The notes beneath the pieces were generated by a model. It was given only the letters and a program-made list of their open reading frames with translations, had not been told where the DNA came from and ran no database searches. From Alphaproteobacteria bacterium (GTDB lineage Bacteria; Pseudomonadota; Alphaproteobacteria; Micropepsales; Micropepsaceae), in NCBI GenBank assembly GCA_016783965.1, contig JADHVO010000002.1, positions 434,001-498,000 of the forward strand: DNA of 64,000 nucleotides, read 5' to 3'. Each line of letters begins with the position of its first letter. The stretch's first letter is position 1. Positions 9,584 through 18,225 of this stretch are shown here, in pieces. A program made the position numbers and the translations under genes.

Positions 9584-10263
9584 TCACTCGTTCTCTTGAA
9601 GGGCGTTGAGGATCGCGCGTTCAGCGCGACCGAGGAGATAGACGGCTATCGTATCGGCGACGCCGGCGGCGCGGGCCTGTGCCAGCATCGCATTCCAGTC
9701 GAGACCGACGACGATGCCGGACAGCCCGGCGCGCTGAAGGACGCCGGGCCGCGAGACGATCGTCCAGATCGCGGACTCATCGAGCGTCCTAGCGTCGTTG
9801 ACGACAAACGGGCACGCTTTCTTGTCGCAGGAACACGCTGCGCAATATTCGCCGCCCCCGCGCCACGCCCAGTGCGCGAGGGCGGCTAGGCGTTTCCCGC
9901 GGCGACCACCGCCGCCGCGCTGGCCGAATACAGTCGCAGGAACGACGAACCGATCGCCGGCACACGCATGAAAGCCTCGACGTGCACGGCGTCGACCGGC
10001 GCGGGACTGCCGTCCTCCGACCCTACACCTTCCCACCCCACGATGCCGTAGTTGCCGAGGGCAATAGCAAAGCGCGAGTTGAAGATGGCGGTGCGCAGAC
10101 TGATGTCCGTGTCCTCGTCGTTCTGGGAGAGCGGCGGCAAGGACTTGCGCGCCTCGGCAATCGCCGCGTCGTAGATCGTCATGTCGAGCGGTTTGACCTG
10201 GACGCGGACGCCGGCAGGAAGATCGAGCCAGAACGGCTCCGTCTTGAGGGAAAGCCGGATCAT
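9584..10263 (-). CDS. Tail assembly chaperone GT fusion made by -1 frameshift
   Basis: This entry is the predicted long product of the gpG/gpT-like pair. Translation starts at 10263, reads 124 codons to a GGGAAAC site and slips back one base. It then reads 102 more codons in the -1 frame (KRLAALAHWAWRGGGEY, then a Cys-rich CAACSCDKKAC segment) to a TGA at 9584, giving 226 residues. The downstream frame has no ATG, GTG or TTG start near the end of gene G, so a frameshift is the simplest way to express it. It lies directly before the tape measure, as in lambda. Confidence 0.8.
9886..10263 (-). CDS. Tail assembly chaperone (gpG-like, unshifted product)
   Basis: The 125-residue protein starts MIRLSLKTEPFWLDLPAGVR and ends two codons after the slippery site at TAG (9886-9888). 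It sits between the tail tube gene and the tape measure, the place of lambda gpG, which binds the tape measure and recruits tail tube protein. Its start overlaps the tail-tube stop as TGATG. Sequence similarity to gpG is low, as is usual for this role, so the call rests on gene order and the frameshift arrangement. Confidence 0.8.
   Translation of the reverse strand: MIRLSLKTEPFWLDLPAGVRVQVKPLDMTIYDAAIAEARKSLPPLSQNDEDTDISLRTAIFNSRFAIALGNYGIVGWEGVGSEDGSPAPVDAVHVEAFMRVPAIGSSFLRLYSASAAAVVAAGNA
9892..9898 (-). other. Programmed -1 ribosomal frameshift heptamer GGGAAAC
   Basis: On the minus strand the zero frame reads GCG GGA AAC GCC TAG. The bases G GGA AAC fit the X XXY YYZ rule exactly, and the stop codon follows one codon later. 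Slipping both tRNAs back one base opens the frame that continues to 9584. This is the same layout as the lambda G-GT site, whose heptamer is GGGAAAG. Confidence 0.8.
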
Positions 10264-11228
10264 CAGTAGCTCGTCACGTCGTTGGTGAGCGTCGCGATCA
10301 GCGACGTGGCGGCGCCGGAGTCGCGGCTGACATGGAACGGCACCTTCGCCATCACGCCGCCCGGTCCGGACAGGGGCGGCGTGAAGTTGCCCAGCACCAG
10401 GCGCGGACAGGCGATCAAGAGCGAGTTGTTGGAGTCGATCGTCCAGCCCCAGGACGCCGAGATGAACGTCTTGGCCACGGCCAGGTCGTACATTGTGGTA
10501 TCGGCGAAGCGCAGCGTGAACTCGCCGTTGATCACCAACTGGCCGGCGTCGCCACCGAGAATCTTGCCGGCGCTCCCGACACCGATCTCGGCGTTCATCT
10601 GGTTGTCGATCGCCAGTGTCGCCGCGGTGATGTTGGCGATGGCGTTTGCTGGGTTCGTCGAGCCGGCGCTGTCCTCGAAGATCGCACCCTGGAGCTGCGA
10701 GAACGGCGTGTAGACCGGCGCAGTGGGCGTTCCGCCGCCCGACGACGTGGCCTTGGTCTGCGACTGGCCGATTGCGTCCATCGACAGGCTGGCGAGGCCG
10801 CTGCCGGCGAAGTTGAACGTGCCCTTGTTGATCATCAGGCCGGAGTGCACAAAATACTTGCCGGTATCGACGTGCCCGAGCTCGGCCGAGAACGAGTTCA
10901 GGTTCGTCGTTTCCTCAGGCTTGAACACGTGCACATAGGGGCCGGTACCGCTGACCGACTCGGTGCCCAACAGCATCGACAGCCAGAAGCCGATGTTGCG
11001 CACGTCGACGGGAACGACGAGCGGTCCCTTGAGGTCGACCGGGCCCTGGCTGGGATCGATGCTCTCGCGATGGCCGAAGCCGATCGCCGGATCGGGCACG
11101 ATGTCATTGGCGATGACGACGTCATAGGACCGCACCGGCATCTTCTGCCAGTTGCCGCTTGGCGCGACGCCATAGCTGGATTCCTTCTTCACGAGCAGCT
11201 GCGAACGCGCGCCCATTTGACGAGGCAT
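10263..11228 (-). CDS. Major tail tube protein
   Basis: This 321-residue protein starts MPRQMGARSQLLVKKESSYG and contains a GTGPYVHVFKP segment near residues 95-110, typical of phage tail tube proteins. The rest is beta-rich with many Gly, Ser and Thr, as expected for a tube subunit forming hexameric rings. It stands between the tail terminator and the chaperone genes, the lambda gpV position. The first ATG at 11228 gives a normal length for this family. Confidence 0.85.
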   Translation of the reverse strand: MPRQMGARSQLLVKKESSYGVAPSGNWQKMPVRSYDVVIANDIVPDPAIGFGHRESIDPSQGPVDLKGPLVVPVDVRNIGFWLSMLLGTESVSGTGPYVHVFKPEETTNLNSFSAELGHVDTGKYFVHSGLMINKGTFNFAGSGLASLSMDAIGQSQTKATSSGGGTPTAPVYTPFSQLQGAIFEDSAGSTNPANAIANITAATLAIDNQMNAEIGVGSAGKILGGDAGQLVINGEFTLRFADTTMYDLAVAKTFISASWGWTIDSNNSLLIACPRLVLGNFTPPLSGPGGVMAKVPFHVSRDSGAATSLIATLTNDVTSY

Positions 11229-11254
11229 ATCGTCACTCCCTTCATGTGTTGGGG

Positions 11255-11686
11255 TCAGCCGACCGCGCTTGTGGCAGTCGTGTATTCGAGTTGGACCTTC
11301 ACTAGTGCGACGCGCACTGTTTCCGAGCCTTCGACCGGCACTTCTTCGACCGCCGGCGCCAGGGTACAGCTGGCGTAGTCGACGGTTCCGCCCAGCGTGC
11401 GATCGAGTGCCAGTTTCGGGTCGATCTTGGCCAGGATTCCATCCACAATCGCTGTGCGATTGTCGCCCACGGCCATGACATGCAGCTCCGCATGCCGCGT
11501 CCAGGCATAACTCGGGCCGCCGATGATCACCTCGGGATCGCCGGGTTCGCCGTCGACCACTACCACCGTGCCGTCCGGCTCGATGTCCACCGCCTTGTCC
11601 GGGTCGCGGGTGACAAACGCCGGCGTCAGGGCCGCTGTCATTGCCGCAGCGAAGGCAGCCACGGCGGCTTCATGCGTGGTCGTCAT
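11255..11686 (-). CDS. Putative tail terminator protein (gpU-like position)
   Basis: The 143-residue protein starts MTTTHEAAVAAFAAAMTAAL, has a helix at the N-terminus and then beta strands including ELHVMAVGDNRTAIVDGIL. This helix-plus-sheet pattern and its place just before the tail tube gene fit a tail terminator or tail completion protein. Its ATG overlaps the upstream stop by ATGA (11683-11686). I recognise the role from position more than from sequence. Confidence 0.65.
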   Translation of the reverse strand: MTTTHEAAVAAFAAAMTAALTPAFVTRDPDKAVDIEPDGTVVVVDGEPGDPEVIIGGPSYAWTRHAELHVMAVGDNRTAIVDGILAKIDPKLALDRTLGGTVDYASCTLAPAVEEVPVEGSETVRVALVKVQLEYTTATSAVG

Positions 11687-12324
11687 GACAGCTCTTCCGC
11701 GAGCTCGGCCGCCATGAGATCGACTGCGCGCTCGCTCTCGGCATTGAGGTCAAGCCGCTTCTTCATCGTCACCTGCTTCACCAGGATGAAGAAGACGAGG
11801 GTCTTCGCATTGCGACCTTGCTGGAGCCGACGCGCGGTCGCGGGACGCACACCCCGCGACCGCGCCGCCACTGCTGCCCCCACAAGAATCGGATGGCCGG
11901 CCTTGGTGCGCGCCAGCTGAAGCTTGATGCCCGTTGTTTGTTCGAACGTAAGCGGCGTCAGCTTCTTGCCGCGGCCGCCCTTCGGCACGTTGTCGGTCGG
12001 AATTGCGAGGTAAAACCCCTTCGACGACGAGATGATCGCGCCGTCTTCGAGCTCACCTAACAGGTTCTCCGGCGTCCCGCGGGCAGCATAGACAAGGCCT
12101 GCAGCGCCAAGACTTGAACCAGACGCCGGATAATTCTGGCTGCGAATGGCGTTTCCGATGCGCGAGGAGAGCCCTGCACCCATCACCCGCGCGCGCCAGG
12201 CGGTTTTGAGCCCGGCCGTGCGCCGACGCACGATCTGTGTGACAGTCTTGGCATCCTCGGCGACCTTGTCCTTAAGGATCGCAGAGATCGAGCCGCTGAC
12301 GATCGAGCGGATTCCGAAGCTCAT
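11683..12324 (-). CDS. DUF6441-type tail completion protein (HK97 gp10-like)
   Basis: The likely start is the ATG at 12324, which overlaps the upstream stop by ATGA, giving 213 residues starting MSFGIRSIVSGSISAILKDK. A basic helical region (LKTAWRARVMGAGLSSRIGN) is followed by LVYAARGTPENLLGELEDG and an AIPTDNVPKGGRGKK loop. This order is characteristic of DUF6441 proteins found in this slot of alphaproteobacterial phages. It is probably a neck or tail completion factor. The reading frame is open well upstream of 12324, but that part is a shadow of the previous gene. Confidence 0.75.
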   Translation of the reverse strand: MSFGIRSIVSGSISAILKDKVAEDAKTVTQIVRRRTAGLKTAWRARVMGAGLSSRIGNAIRSQNYPASGSSLGAAGLVYAARGTPENLLGELEDGAIISSSKGFYLAIPTDNVPKGGRGKKLTPLTFEQTTGIKLQLARTKAGHPILVGAAVAARSRGVRPATARRLQQGRNAKTLVFFILVKQVTMKKRLDLNAESERAVDLMAAELAEELS

Positions 12325-12638
12325 GCCGCGATTTCCAGTGTCCAGGTCAGGCGTTGCGGATCGCGCGCGTAAACATCGATGACCCTGGCAGCCGTCGAGC
12401 CGGCAGGCGCTTCGATCGTGTCGCCCTTCGCCGGGTTTGGAAGGTCGGCCGCCCGTACGCCAACCAGGCGGCGCTGTCGACGCGTGGCGATACCAACAAT
12501 GGGCGCATCCAGGTCCGGCTGCTCGTACCAACCGCGCAATGGCACGGCCGGGGCGTCGCCGGCGGGGTGATAGACAAGATCGACCGACACCACGGACCGC
12601 GTCAGCGTCGCCAGCGCGGTGTCGAACGGGCTTGCCAT
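12321..12638 (-). CDS. Head-tail adaptor-like protein
   Basis: The 105-residue protein starts MASPFDTALATLTRSVVSVD and is a compact beta-rich protein ending DPQRLTWTLEIAA. The GDTIEAPAGSTAARVIDV segment resembles small head-tail joining proteins of the lambda gpFII type. Its start overlaps the upstream stop by one base (TGATG style) and its stop overlaps the next start by ATGA. Function is inferred from order between the capsid and tail genes. Confidence 0.65.
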   Translation of the reverse strand: MASPFDTALATLTRSVVSVDLVYHPAGDAPAVPLRGWYEQPDLDAPIVGIATRRQRRLVGVRAADLPNPAKGDTIEAPAGSTAARVIDVYARDPQRLTWTLEIAA

Positions 12639-12874
12639 CAGTCCGCGTCTTCCGTGGTAAGCGCACGCGCCGCCTCGGCGCCCGTCGGCGTCAGGTTCGG
12701 CTCGCGGCGCGTGCCGTGGACGTATCCCCGCGCACGCAGGTCGGCGAGTGCCGTTTCGAGATCCTCGGACGTGACGTCCTTTGGGTAGGGCCGCAGGACG
12801 TAAGCCGTGCGATTGAGGGCAGAGGTGATGAGCGTTTCGGCGAGCGGCGACAAACCGCTCCGGCGGCGAGCCAT
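12638..12874 (-). CDS. Small head-completion/connector protein, hypothetical
   Basis: The chosen start is the ATG at 12874, which has a strong AAAGGA ribosome site six bases upstream and gives 78 residues (MARRRSGLSPLAETLITSAL). An upstream ATG in the same frame would run into the capsid gene. The protein is helical with a basic N-terminus and no known motif. It lies where lambda encodes gpFI, a head-completion protein, so a head or connector role is likely but not shown. Confidence 0.6.
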   Translation of the reverse strand: MARRRSGLSPLAETLITSALNRTAYVLRPYPKDVTSEDLETALADLRARGYVHGTRREPNLTPTGAEAARALTTEDAD

Positions 12875-12938
12875 TGAAAGTCCTTTGGAAATTGGCAGCG
12901 CAGGAGAGCGAATGCGCCTGCGCTGCGCAGTAGGTTGA

Positions 12939-13991
12939 CTAGGAACCGCGACGGCCGCGGAAAAGGACCTCCGGCCGCGTGCAGACATGAAGCGGATAGG
13001 AATAGACCTCGATGTCCACGAAGGCGTTGCGGTCCTTGTCGGGGACGATCATCGGATAGATCGGCTTGCCGGGCGTATTGACGAAGTCGAAGGTCTCCGC
13101 CGGCGACCAAGCCGCGCGGAAGATGCCAGGCGCGCCGACGGGGAAGAACTTCACCTTGTCGGCGGCGACGCCAACCATCGAGCCATCATCGGTGCCCCGG
13201 TAGTTCACCCACACCACGCCGCCGAACGGGAACTCCTCGAAGGCGTTGCCGTCGCGCAGGCTCTGCGCCTGGAGCCAGTTGAGGTAGGTCTGGCGCACCT
13301 CGCCATGGTTGGTGAGGTCATCGTAGAACGTATCGCTGCACAGCCCGTAAATCTTCGTGGTCGGCAGGAACGAGCCCTTGGCAGCGCGCACCATGGGTCG
13401 CACGACATTGTTCTGGATGAACGGGCGCAGCTTGCCGGCGGAGCCCGCAGACCCGGCGGCATTCGCACCCGTCAAATCAAACGCGATCTCGCTCGGCTGG
13501 CTGATGCCGAACTCGGTGAACCAGTTGTACAGCACCGTGCTGTCGGCGTCGGTCAGGATGCCCTGCACCGCGCCCAGCCGCATATTCTCCCAGGTCAGCT
13601 CTACTTCGCGCATCAGGCCGACAGGTCCGGAAAGACGCCGGGCCACCTCTTGCTGCGCCATCATCAACTCGCTGTTGCTGCCGAAGGCGCGGATGTTGGC
13701 GATCTCGGCCGCCATCAGCCGATCACCCTTGGCGACACGTGACGTGTTGAAGTGCCGCGCCGCCCGCTTCTCTGTCGTGCGCTGGGAAAGCGGGGCACCC
13801 CGGGGCGTGGTCTGGATCAAGTTGAGGACGCCATCGCGTTCCTCGATCCAGACTCCTGTCGTGGTCACCGGCTGGTCGGCGAAGATACCGAGCGAACCGA
13901 GATATGACGGGTTGTAAGGGACCTTTTCGATGCCTTCGAGCATCGAGATGGCGGAGAACGCGTCCCCGCTGAAGACGTTGAAGTCGGCCAT
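12939..13991 (-). CDS. Major capsid protein (gpE family)
   Basis: The protein starts MADFNVFSGDAFSAISMLEG at 13991 (350 residues), with GGAG upstream; an in-frame ATG five codons earlier is possible. It has the lambda gpE-type layout: an N-terminal arm, a central helical spine (AEIANIRAFGSNSELMMAQQ region) and C-terminal FVDIEVYSYPLHVCTRPEVL. The length matches the family (about 340). It follows the decoration gene as in lambda D-E. It forms the icosahedral shell. Confidence 0.93.
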   Translation of the reverse strand: MADFNVFSGDAFSAISMLEGIEKVPYNPSYLGSLGIFADQPVTTTGVWIEERDGVLNLIQTTPRGAPLSQRTTEKRAARHFNTSRVAKGDRLMAAEIANIRAFGSNSELMMAQQEVARRLSGPVGLMREVELTWENMRLGAVQGILTDADSTVLYNWFTEFGISQPSEIAFDLTGANAAGSAGSAGKLRPFIQNNVVRPMVRAAKGSFLPTTKIYGLCSDTFYDDLTNHGEVRQTYLNWLQAQSLRDGNAFEEFPFGGVVWVNYRGTDDGSMVGVAADKVKFFPVGAPGIFRAAWSPAETFDFVNTPGKPIYPMIVPDKDRNAFVDIEVYSYPLHVCTRPEVLFRGRRGS

Positions 13992-14066
13992 GATGAGTGT
14001 CTCCATCGGGTGCGGCCCTTTGCGCCGTCCCGTCGGTTAGAGGTTGAAGCTGGTTGCAGTGTGGGC

Positions 14067-14723
14067 CTAGCGGCCGATGATGCCGACGAGGGCGAGAGCC
14101 GCGTAGGCAGCGGTCTTCTGGTTGTCGGTGGTGACGTTGGTGCCCCACACGAGTTCGCTCTTGTTGACCTCCGCGGCGCGGGTGACGCCGGTGGCGACCG
14201 TGGCCGCAGAGGTGGCATCGCAGTCGTCGTAGAGGATCGCTGCGGCCGTCTGCTCGCCGGTAGCCGCGGTCGGATCGTGCGCGACGTATTGGCCGGCATG
14301 GGCATTGGCCGCGACCGCAAGCGAGAACGTGTCGCCCACCACAAAGTCGCTGGAGCCATCGGCCAGGGTGAACGAGAGACCGCCGCCGCTGAACGCGACG
14401 CCGACCTTGCCTTGCCCGACATGCGCGTTATTCGGGTCGTACACGTCGAACTCACCCGCATTAGTCGCCGCCGCGGTGATCTCGAGCTTGTAGTTGCCGA
14501 CGATCGCGCCGGCGCCCACCGAAACGGTGCCCATAACACCGTTGCCGGTGTTCCCGCCTCCAGCGGTCGAAACGGCGTTCGATGTGCTGCTGAGCAGCTT
14601 GCCCAGCACGGTGCCGGCCTTGAGGCTCTGGCCCGACGCGATGGTGATCTGATCACGCGAGCGCGTGCCGGGGCCTTCGGAGATCATGAAGCCGCCGGCG
14701 TGAAAGGACTCGTTGATGGTCAT
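14067..14723 (-). CDS. Head decoration protein (gpD family)
   Basis: The 218-residue protein starts MTINESFHAGGFMISEGPGT and contains an ITIASGQSLKAGTVLGKL segment typical of gpD-family decoration proteins, which cap and stabilise expanded capsids. The family is usually about 110-130 residues; this one is longer because of a Gly/Ala-rich middle with repeated beta strands. It lies between the protease/scaffold and the major capsid genes, as in lambda. The stop of the protease gene is one base before its start codon's last position. Confidence 0.88.
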   Translation of the reverse strand: MTINESFHAGGFMISEGPGTRSRDQITIASGQSLKAGTVLGKLLSSTSNAVSTAGGGNTGNGVMGTVSVGAGAIVGNYKLEITAAATNAGEFDVYDPNNAHVGQGKVGVAFSGGGLSFTLADGSSDFVVGDTFSLAVAANAHAGQYVAHDPTAATGEQTAAAILYDDCDATSAATVATGVTRAAEVNKSELVWGTNVTTDNQKTAAYAALALVGIIGR

Positions 14724-14724
14724 G

Positions 14725-16371
14725 TTACTTCTCCTTGGCTTTGCCCTGCGCTTGCGCGTGAGCGGTGGCCCAGCTGTCCTTGATGTGCTGGGTGGTGTTG
14801 AGGCCAGCGTCGGCCTGGATGTGGCCTACCGTCTTCCTGGCATCGCTGGCGTCTGCCCGGAGGGTTTGAAGTTTTTCGCGCACCGCCGCGAGGCTTAGCC
14901 CTTCGGCGATGAACTGGGCTGCGAGATCCTGCCGCTCGGCGAGTTTGCAAAGCTCGCCAATCTCACGGGCATCACTCATGAGCTCGCCGCGCACCTCGCC
15001 ACGAAGCTTCTCGCGCATCGCGGAAAGGTCCACCACCTCCGCCGGCGCGGCGGACGTCGGCGACGGCATCGCCGGAATGGCACCCATTACAGGTGCAGCG
15101 GCGCGCGCCAGGTCGGCCCGCAGCGCAGCCATTGCATCGTCAGGCGTCCCCACCTGGTCGGCCAGGCCAGCCGCGACGGCGAGTTCGCCGTGATAGCAGG
15201 CGGCTTCTGTCGCGAGCACGGCGTCGGCGGAGAGGCCGCGATACTTCGCGACCGACCCGGCGAATAGGCCGCGCACGCGGTCGACCTCGGCCTGGATCGC
15301 CGTCTCGGCCTGGTCCGAGAGCGGGCCGTGTGGATTGCCGTCGGCCTTGTGTGCGCCGGCGGTGATGTAGGTGTATTTCAGACCTTCCATCTTGTCGGCG
15401 CCGGACTGGTCGACATGCAGGGCCACGACGCCGATCGAACCGACGCCGCTGGTGCGGCTGACGAACACCTTGGAGCATGCCGACAGCAGCGCGTAGGCCG
15501 CGCTGTAGCTGTCATCTGCGGCCACGCCGTAGACCGGCTTGACCTGCCGGGCCGCGAACACGGCGTCGGAGAGATCGAAGCAGCCATTGACCTCGCCACC
15601 GTAGGAGTCGATCTGGAGCAGGATGCCCTTGACCGCCGGATCGGCGAGTGCCGCGTCGAGGCTGGCCCGCACGTCGCCATATCCCGTGAGCCCCGACAGC
15701 GCCCCCAACCAACTCGACTTGTAGACCAGGGTGCCGTCGACGCAGATCACGGCAATGCCGTCCGGCGTCACGTCGTAGGGCTTGTCCTCGTCATCATCGT
15801 CATCATCCTCGTCGTCGTCCGAGCCGTCGTCGAACCAGGCAGCCAGCGCCACCGCAGGCTGTGCGCCGAGACCGAGGCGCGGCGCCAGCGCCGCCATGAT
15901 CACGTCCAGCTTGCCCTTGGCGATCATCAGCGGCGTGTCAAACATGCGAGTCATGATGCGCGGCAGGTCCGCGCGTCCGCTGCGCGGCGGCCGCGACGCA
16001 GAGCCTGCGGACTTGGCGTCCTTCTTGCCGTCGATCGCATCGAGCAGGCGTCCGGCGGCGGCCTCGATCTCGCTGTCGCCCTGCTGGCCGGCACGGTCCT
16101 TCGCCGCGATCACGCCGGAGCGATAGACCTTCTCGGCGTCGCCATCCGCTTTCGCGCACGGATACGCCCAGCGCGCCTTGGTCATGTCGTCGGCGGAGGT
16201 GTCCTCGCCGAGATGGATGTTGGCATAGCGTTCCCAGTCGTCGCCCTTGTCGCCGAGCAGCTTGTCGCCATCGGCGCCGTCGAACGACCAGGCGGATGTC
16301 TTGTCGACCTTGCCGGACTTGATCAGCCCGTGCAGGTGATCCTCGCCGGCGGTGTTGAGCTTGATAGCCAT
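14725..16371 (-). CDS. Prohead protease S49 with N-terminal extra domain and scaffold tail
   Basis: This 548-residue protein has three parts. Residues 1-115 are a separate small domain (AWSFDGADGDKLLGDKGDDW, later RAGQQGDSEIEAAAGRLLDA). Residues about 135-420 are an S49 (SppA/lambda gpC) protease with Ser290 in SYSAAY and a candidate Lys342. An acidic linker (181-196, nearly all Asp/Glu) separates the start of that domain from its core. The C-terminal ~120 residues are helical and charged, like the Nu3 scaffold that overlaps lambda C. The start ATG overlaps the portal stop. Confidence 0.9.
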   Translation of the reverse strand: MAIKLNTAGEDHLHGLIKSGKVDKTSAWSFDGADGDKLLGDKGDDWERYANIHLGEDTSADDMTKARWAYPCAKADGDAEKVYRSGVIAAKDRAGQQGDSEIEAAAGRLLDAIDGKKDAKSAGSASRPPRSGRADLPRIMTRMFDTPLMIAKGKLDVIMAALAPRLGLGAQPAVALAAWFDDGSDDDEDDDDDDEDKPYDVTPDGIAVICVDGTLVYKSSWLGALSGLTGYGDVRASLDAALADPAVKGILLQIDSYGGEVNGCFDLSDAVFAARQVKPVYGVAADDSYSAAYALLSACSKVFVSRTSGVGSIGVVALHVDQSGADKMEGLKYTYITAGAHKADGNPHGPLSDQAETAIQAEVDRVRGLFAGSVAKYRGLSADAVLATEAACYHGELAVAAGLADQVGTPDDAMAALRADLARAAAPVMGAIPAMPSPTSAAPAEVVDLSAMREKLRGEVRGELMSDAREIGELCKLAERQDLAAQFIAEGLSLAAVREKLQTLRADASDARKTVGHIQADAGLNTTQHIKDSWATAHAQAQGKAKEK

Positions 16372-18005
16372 CAGGCGGCTTCCTCTTCTTCGTCATCGAT
16401 GGTCACGGCGGCGTCCGGATTCTTGTCGTCGTCGCTGGCCGGGTTCGGGTTCGCGGTGTCCGGCGGGTTGCTGGAACCGCGGAAGTCGGTCAGGCGCGGA
16501 TCGCTGTCGAGCACCAGGCCGAGCGCGTCGGACGACGCGTTGCCGGCGGCGATCTCGGAGTCGAGCTGCTCCAGCGTCTTGCCACGCGCCAGAACGACCT
16601 CTTCGCGGCTCTCAAAACCCGAGCGCACCGCGATGCGGTCGGCTTGCACGTCCTTGAGCGGATCGACCCATTCGCGCCGCGGGAGCACCCAGCGGGCGCG
16701 ATTGAACGACTTCGGCGATGCGTTGAATTCGCCTGCCTTGATCGGGAGCTCGCCGGCAATGACGCCTTCACTGATCACCCGGCGATACATCGCTCGGCAC
16801 AGCTGGAACACCATCACGTTGCGCTGGAGCTGCGCGATTGCGGAGCGCATGTCGAGCATCGATGCGCGCTCGCTCGAATAGGTCGCCTTGCTGCGATCTC
16901 CGGTCACGCTCGAATAGGGCAAGTCCATCGAAGCGCAGAGTGCCAGCAGCTGGCGGTACTCGAATGCCTCGTAGTTTCCGCCGACGTCGGCCGGATTCGA
17001 GAATGTGATGTCCTCGCCCTGCAGCAGGACTTGCAGCATGCCGGGCGTGAGGCCAGTAATGCCCTCGCCTGGCGCATTCTGCGACGAGTCCGCCTGCCCG
17101 GCGACCGGCTGATCCTGCGGACCGACTGGCACTGGGAGTTCCGCATCGCTGTCGCCGGTCTTCTTGATGAAACCTGCGAACAACGCTGCGACCTTCTTCC
17201 GCTCCAGCTCGGCGTCGTCGTATTGGTCCAGGATGTAGGCCCGCACGATCGCCGCGGCCAGCCACGACACGCCGCGCACCTGCCCCGGCCGTATCGGCTC
17301 GAACACATGGATCACGTCGGACGCCGGCACGCGCGTCCAGCCGAACTGGTTCGTCGAGACGAGCAGATAGTCGCCGGGATGGACCTTGTAGAACCAGTAG
17401 GCAACGCGCTGGCCGATGCCGTTGAACTCGATGCCGTTGCGGATGATGTTCCCGTTTTCGGCGAAGCGGTTCATGTCATAGGGACAGAACTCGGATTCCA
17501 GCAGCTGCACCTGGACCGGCACCGTCAGGTTGTCGCGCGCATAGCGCGGGCGCACCCGCAGAAAACACTCGCCGGCATCGAACAGCGCGCGCGCGACCAG
17601 CACCTGCATGCCGTAGAAATCGAGCAACCCGTCGGCGTCAGCCTCGTCGGTCCAGTCGTCCCACAGCGTTGCGACGGTGGCCTTCAGCCCGGCATCGTCG
17701 ATACGGGGCACTGGCCGGATTCCGGTGCCCACGAGGTTCGAGACGAACACGCGCTGCGCCTTACGGGCATAGCCGTTGTTGCGGACCAGGGCCCGCGCAC
17801 GCGCCCGCAGCATCGGGCCCGCCGTGAGCAACAGGCTGTTGATCGACGCCTCAGTCGGGCGGAAGCCGAAGAGGCGACGCTGCGCCTGGGCGCCTTCGTA
17901 GCCGCTGCCGAACGTAGCACTGCTCAGCGCAGCAGACGCGCGCGGTGGCGCGATCTGCTCGCCGAGCCTCTTGAGCACGGCGGCAGCCCTGTCGCGAAGT
18001 CCCAT
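16371..18005 (-). CDS. Portal protein, lambda family (gpB-like)
   Basis: The 544-residue protein forms the dodecameric portal through which DNA enters and leaves the head. Its N-terminal part has the family pattern TAGPMLRARARALVRNNGYA, followed by VFVSNLVGTGIRPVP. The central region carries GRSVIHVFEPIRPGQVRGVSW-like sequence (here DVIHVFEPIRPGQVRGVS). The C-terminus is Asp/Glu-rich. Gene order terminase-gpW-portal-protease supports the call strongly. The stop overlaps the next gene's ATG. Confidence 0.95.
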   Translation of the reverse strand: MGLRDRAAAVLKRLGEQIAPPRASAALSSATFGSGYEGAQAQRRLFGFRPTEASINSLLLTAGPMLRARARALVRNNGYARKAQRVFVSNLVGTGIRPVPRIDDAGLKATVATLWDDWTDEADADGLLDFYGMQVLVARALFDAGECFLRVRPRYARDNLTVPVQVQLLESEFCPYDMNRFAENGNIIRNGIEFNGIGQRVAYWFYKVHPGDYLLVSTNQFGWTRVPASDVIHVFEPIRPGQVRGVSWLAAAIVRAYILDQYDDAELERKKVAALFAGFIKKTGDSDAELPVPVGPQDQPVAGQADSSQNAPGEGITGLTPGMLQVLLQGEDITFSNPADVGGNYEAFEYRQLLALCASMDLPYSSVTGDRSKATYSSERASMLDMRSAIAQLQRNVMVFQLCRAMYRRVISEGVIAGELPIKAGEFNASPKSFNRARWVLPRREWVDPLKDVQADRIAVRSGFESREEVVLARGKTLEQLDSEIAAGNASSDALGLVLDSDPRLTDFRGSSNPPDTANPNPASDDDKNPDAAVTIDDEEEEAA

Positions 18006-18008
18006 GCG

Positions 18009-18218
18009 TCAGAGATCCTTGACCGAGAAAACCTTGAGCCGCCGGATCGGGATCTTACCCGCGGCGGCGTTCAGTTCGTTGTTGATCATCGCCAGCGCGC
18101 GCTGCATTTCGTCGAGCGAGCGATAGGTGACCGTTCCGACGGTCGGAAGGTCGACCCGCACGGCACCTGTCGCGATCGCGGCCTTGAGCGCATCGGCGTC
18201 GGCTTGCGAGAAGGCCAT
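18009..18218 (-). CDS. gpW-like head-tail joining protein
   Basis: This small protein lies between terminase and portal, exactly where lambda encodes gpW, which completes heads before tail joining. The ATG at 18218 has GAGG seven bases upstream and gives 69 residues (MAFSQADADALKAAIATGAV); a GTG at 18224 is an alternative. It contains a VTYRSLDEMQRALAMINNEL segment typical of the family, and its length agrees with gpW (68 residues). Confidence 0.88.
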   Translation of the reverse strand: MAFSQADADALKAAIATGAVRVDLPTVGTVTYRSLDEMQRALAMINNELNAAAGKIPIRRLKVFSVKDL

Positions 18219-18225
18219 GGGCACC

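Noticed and set aside
15328-16881. Plus-strand frame of 517 codons opposite the protease and portal genes
   Set aside because: Antisense to two well-supported phage genes and without any recognisable domain.
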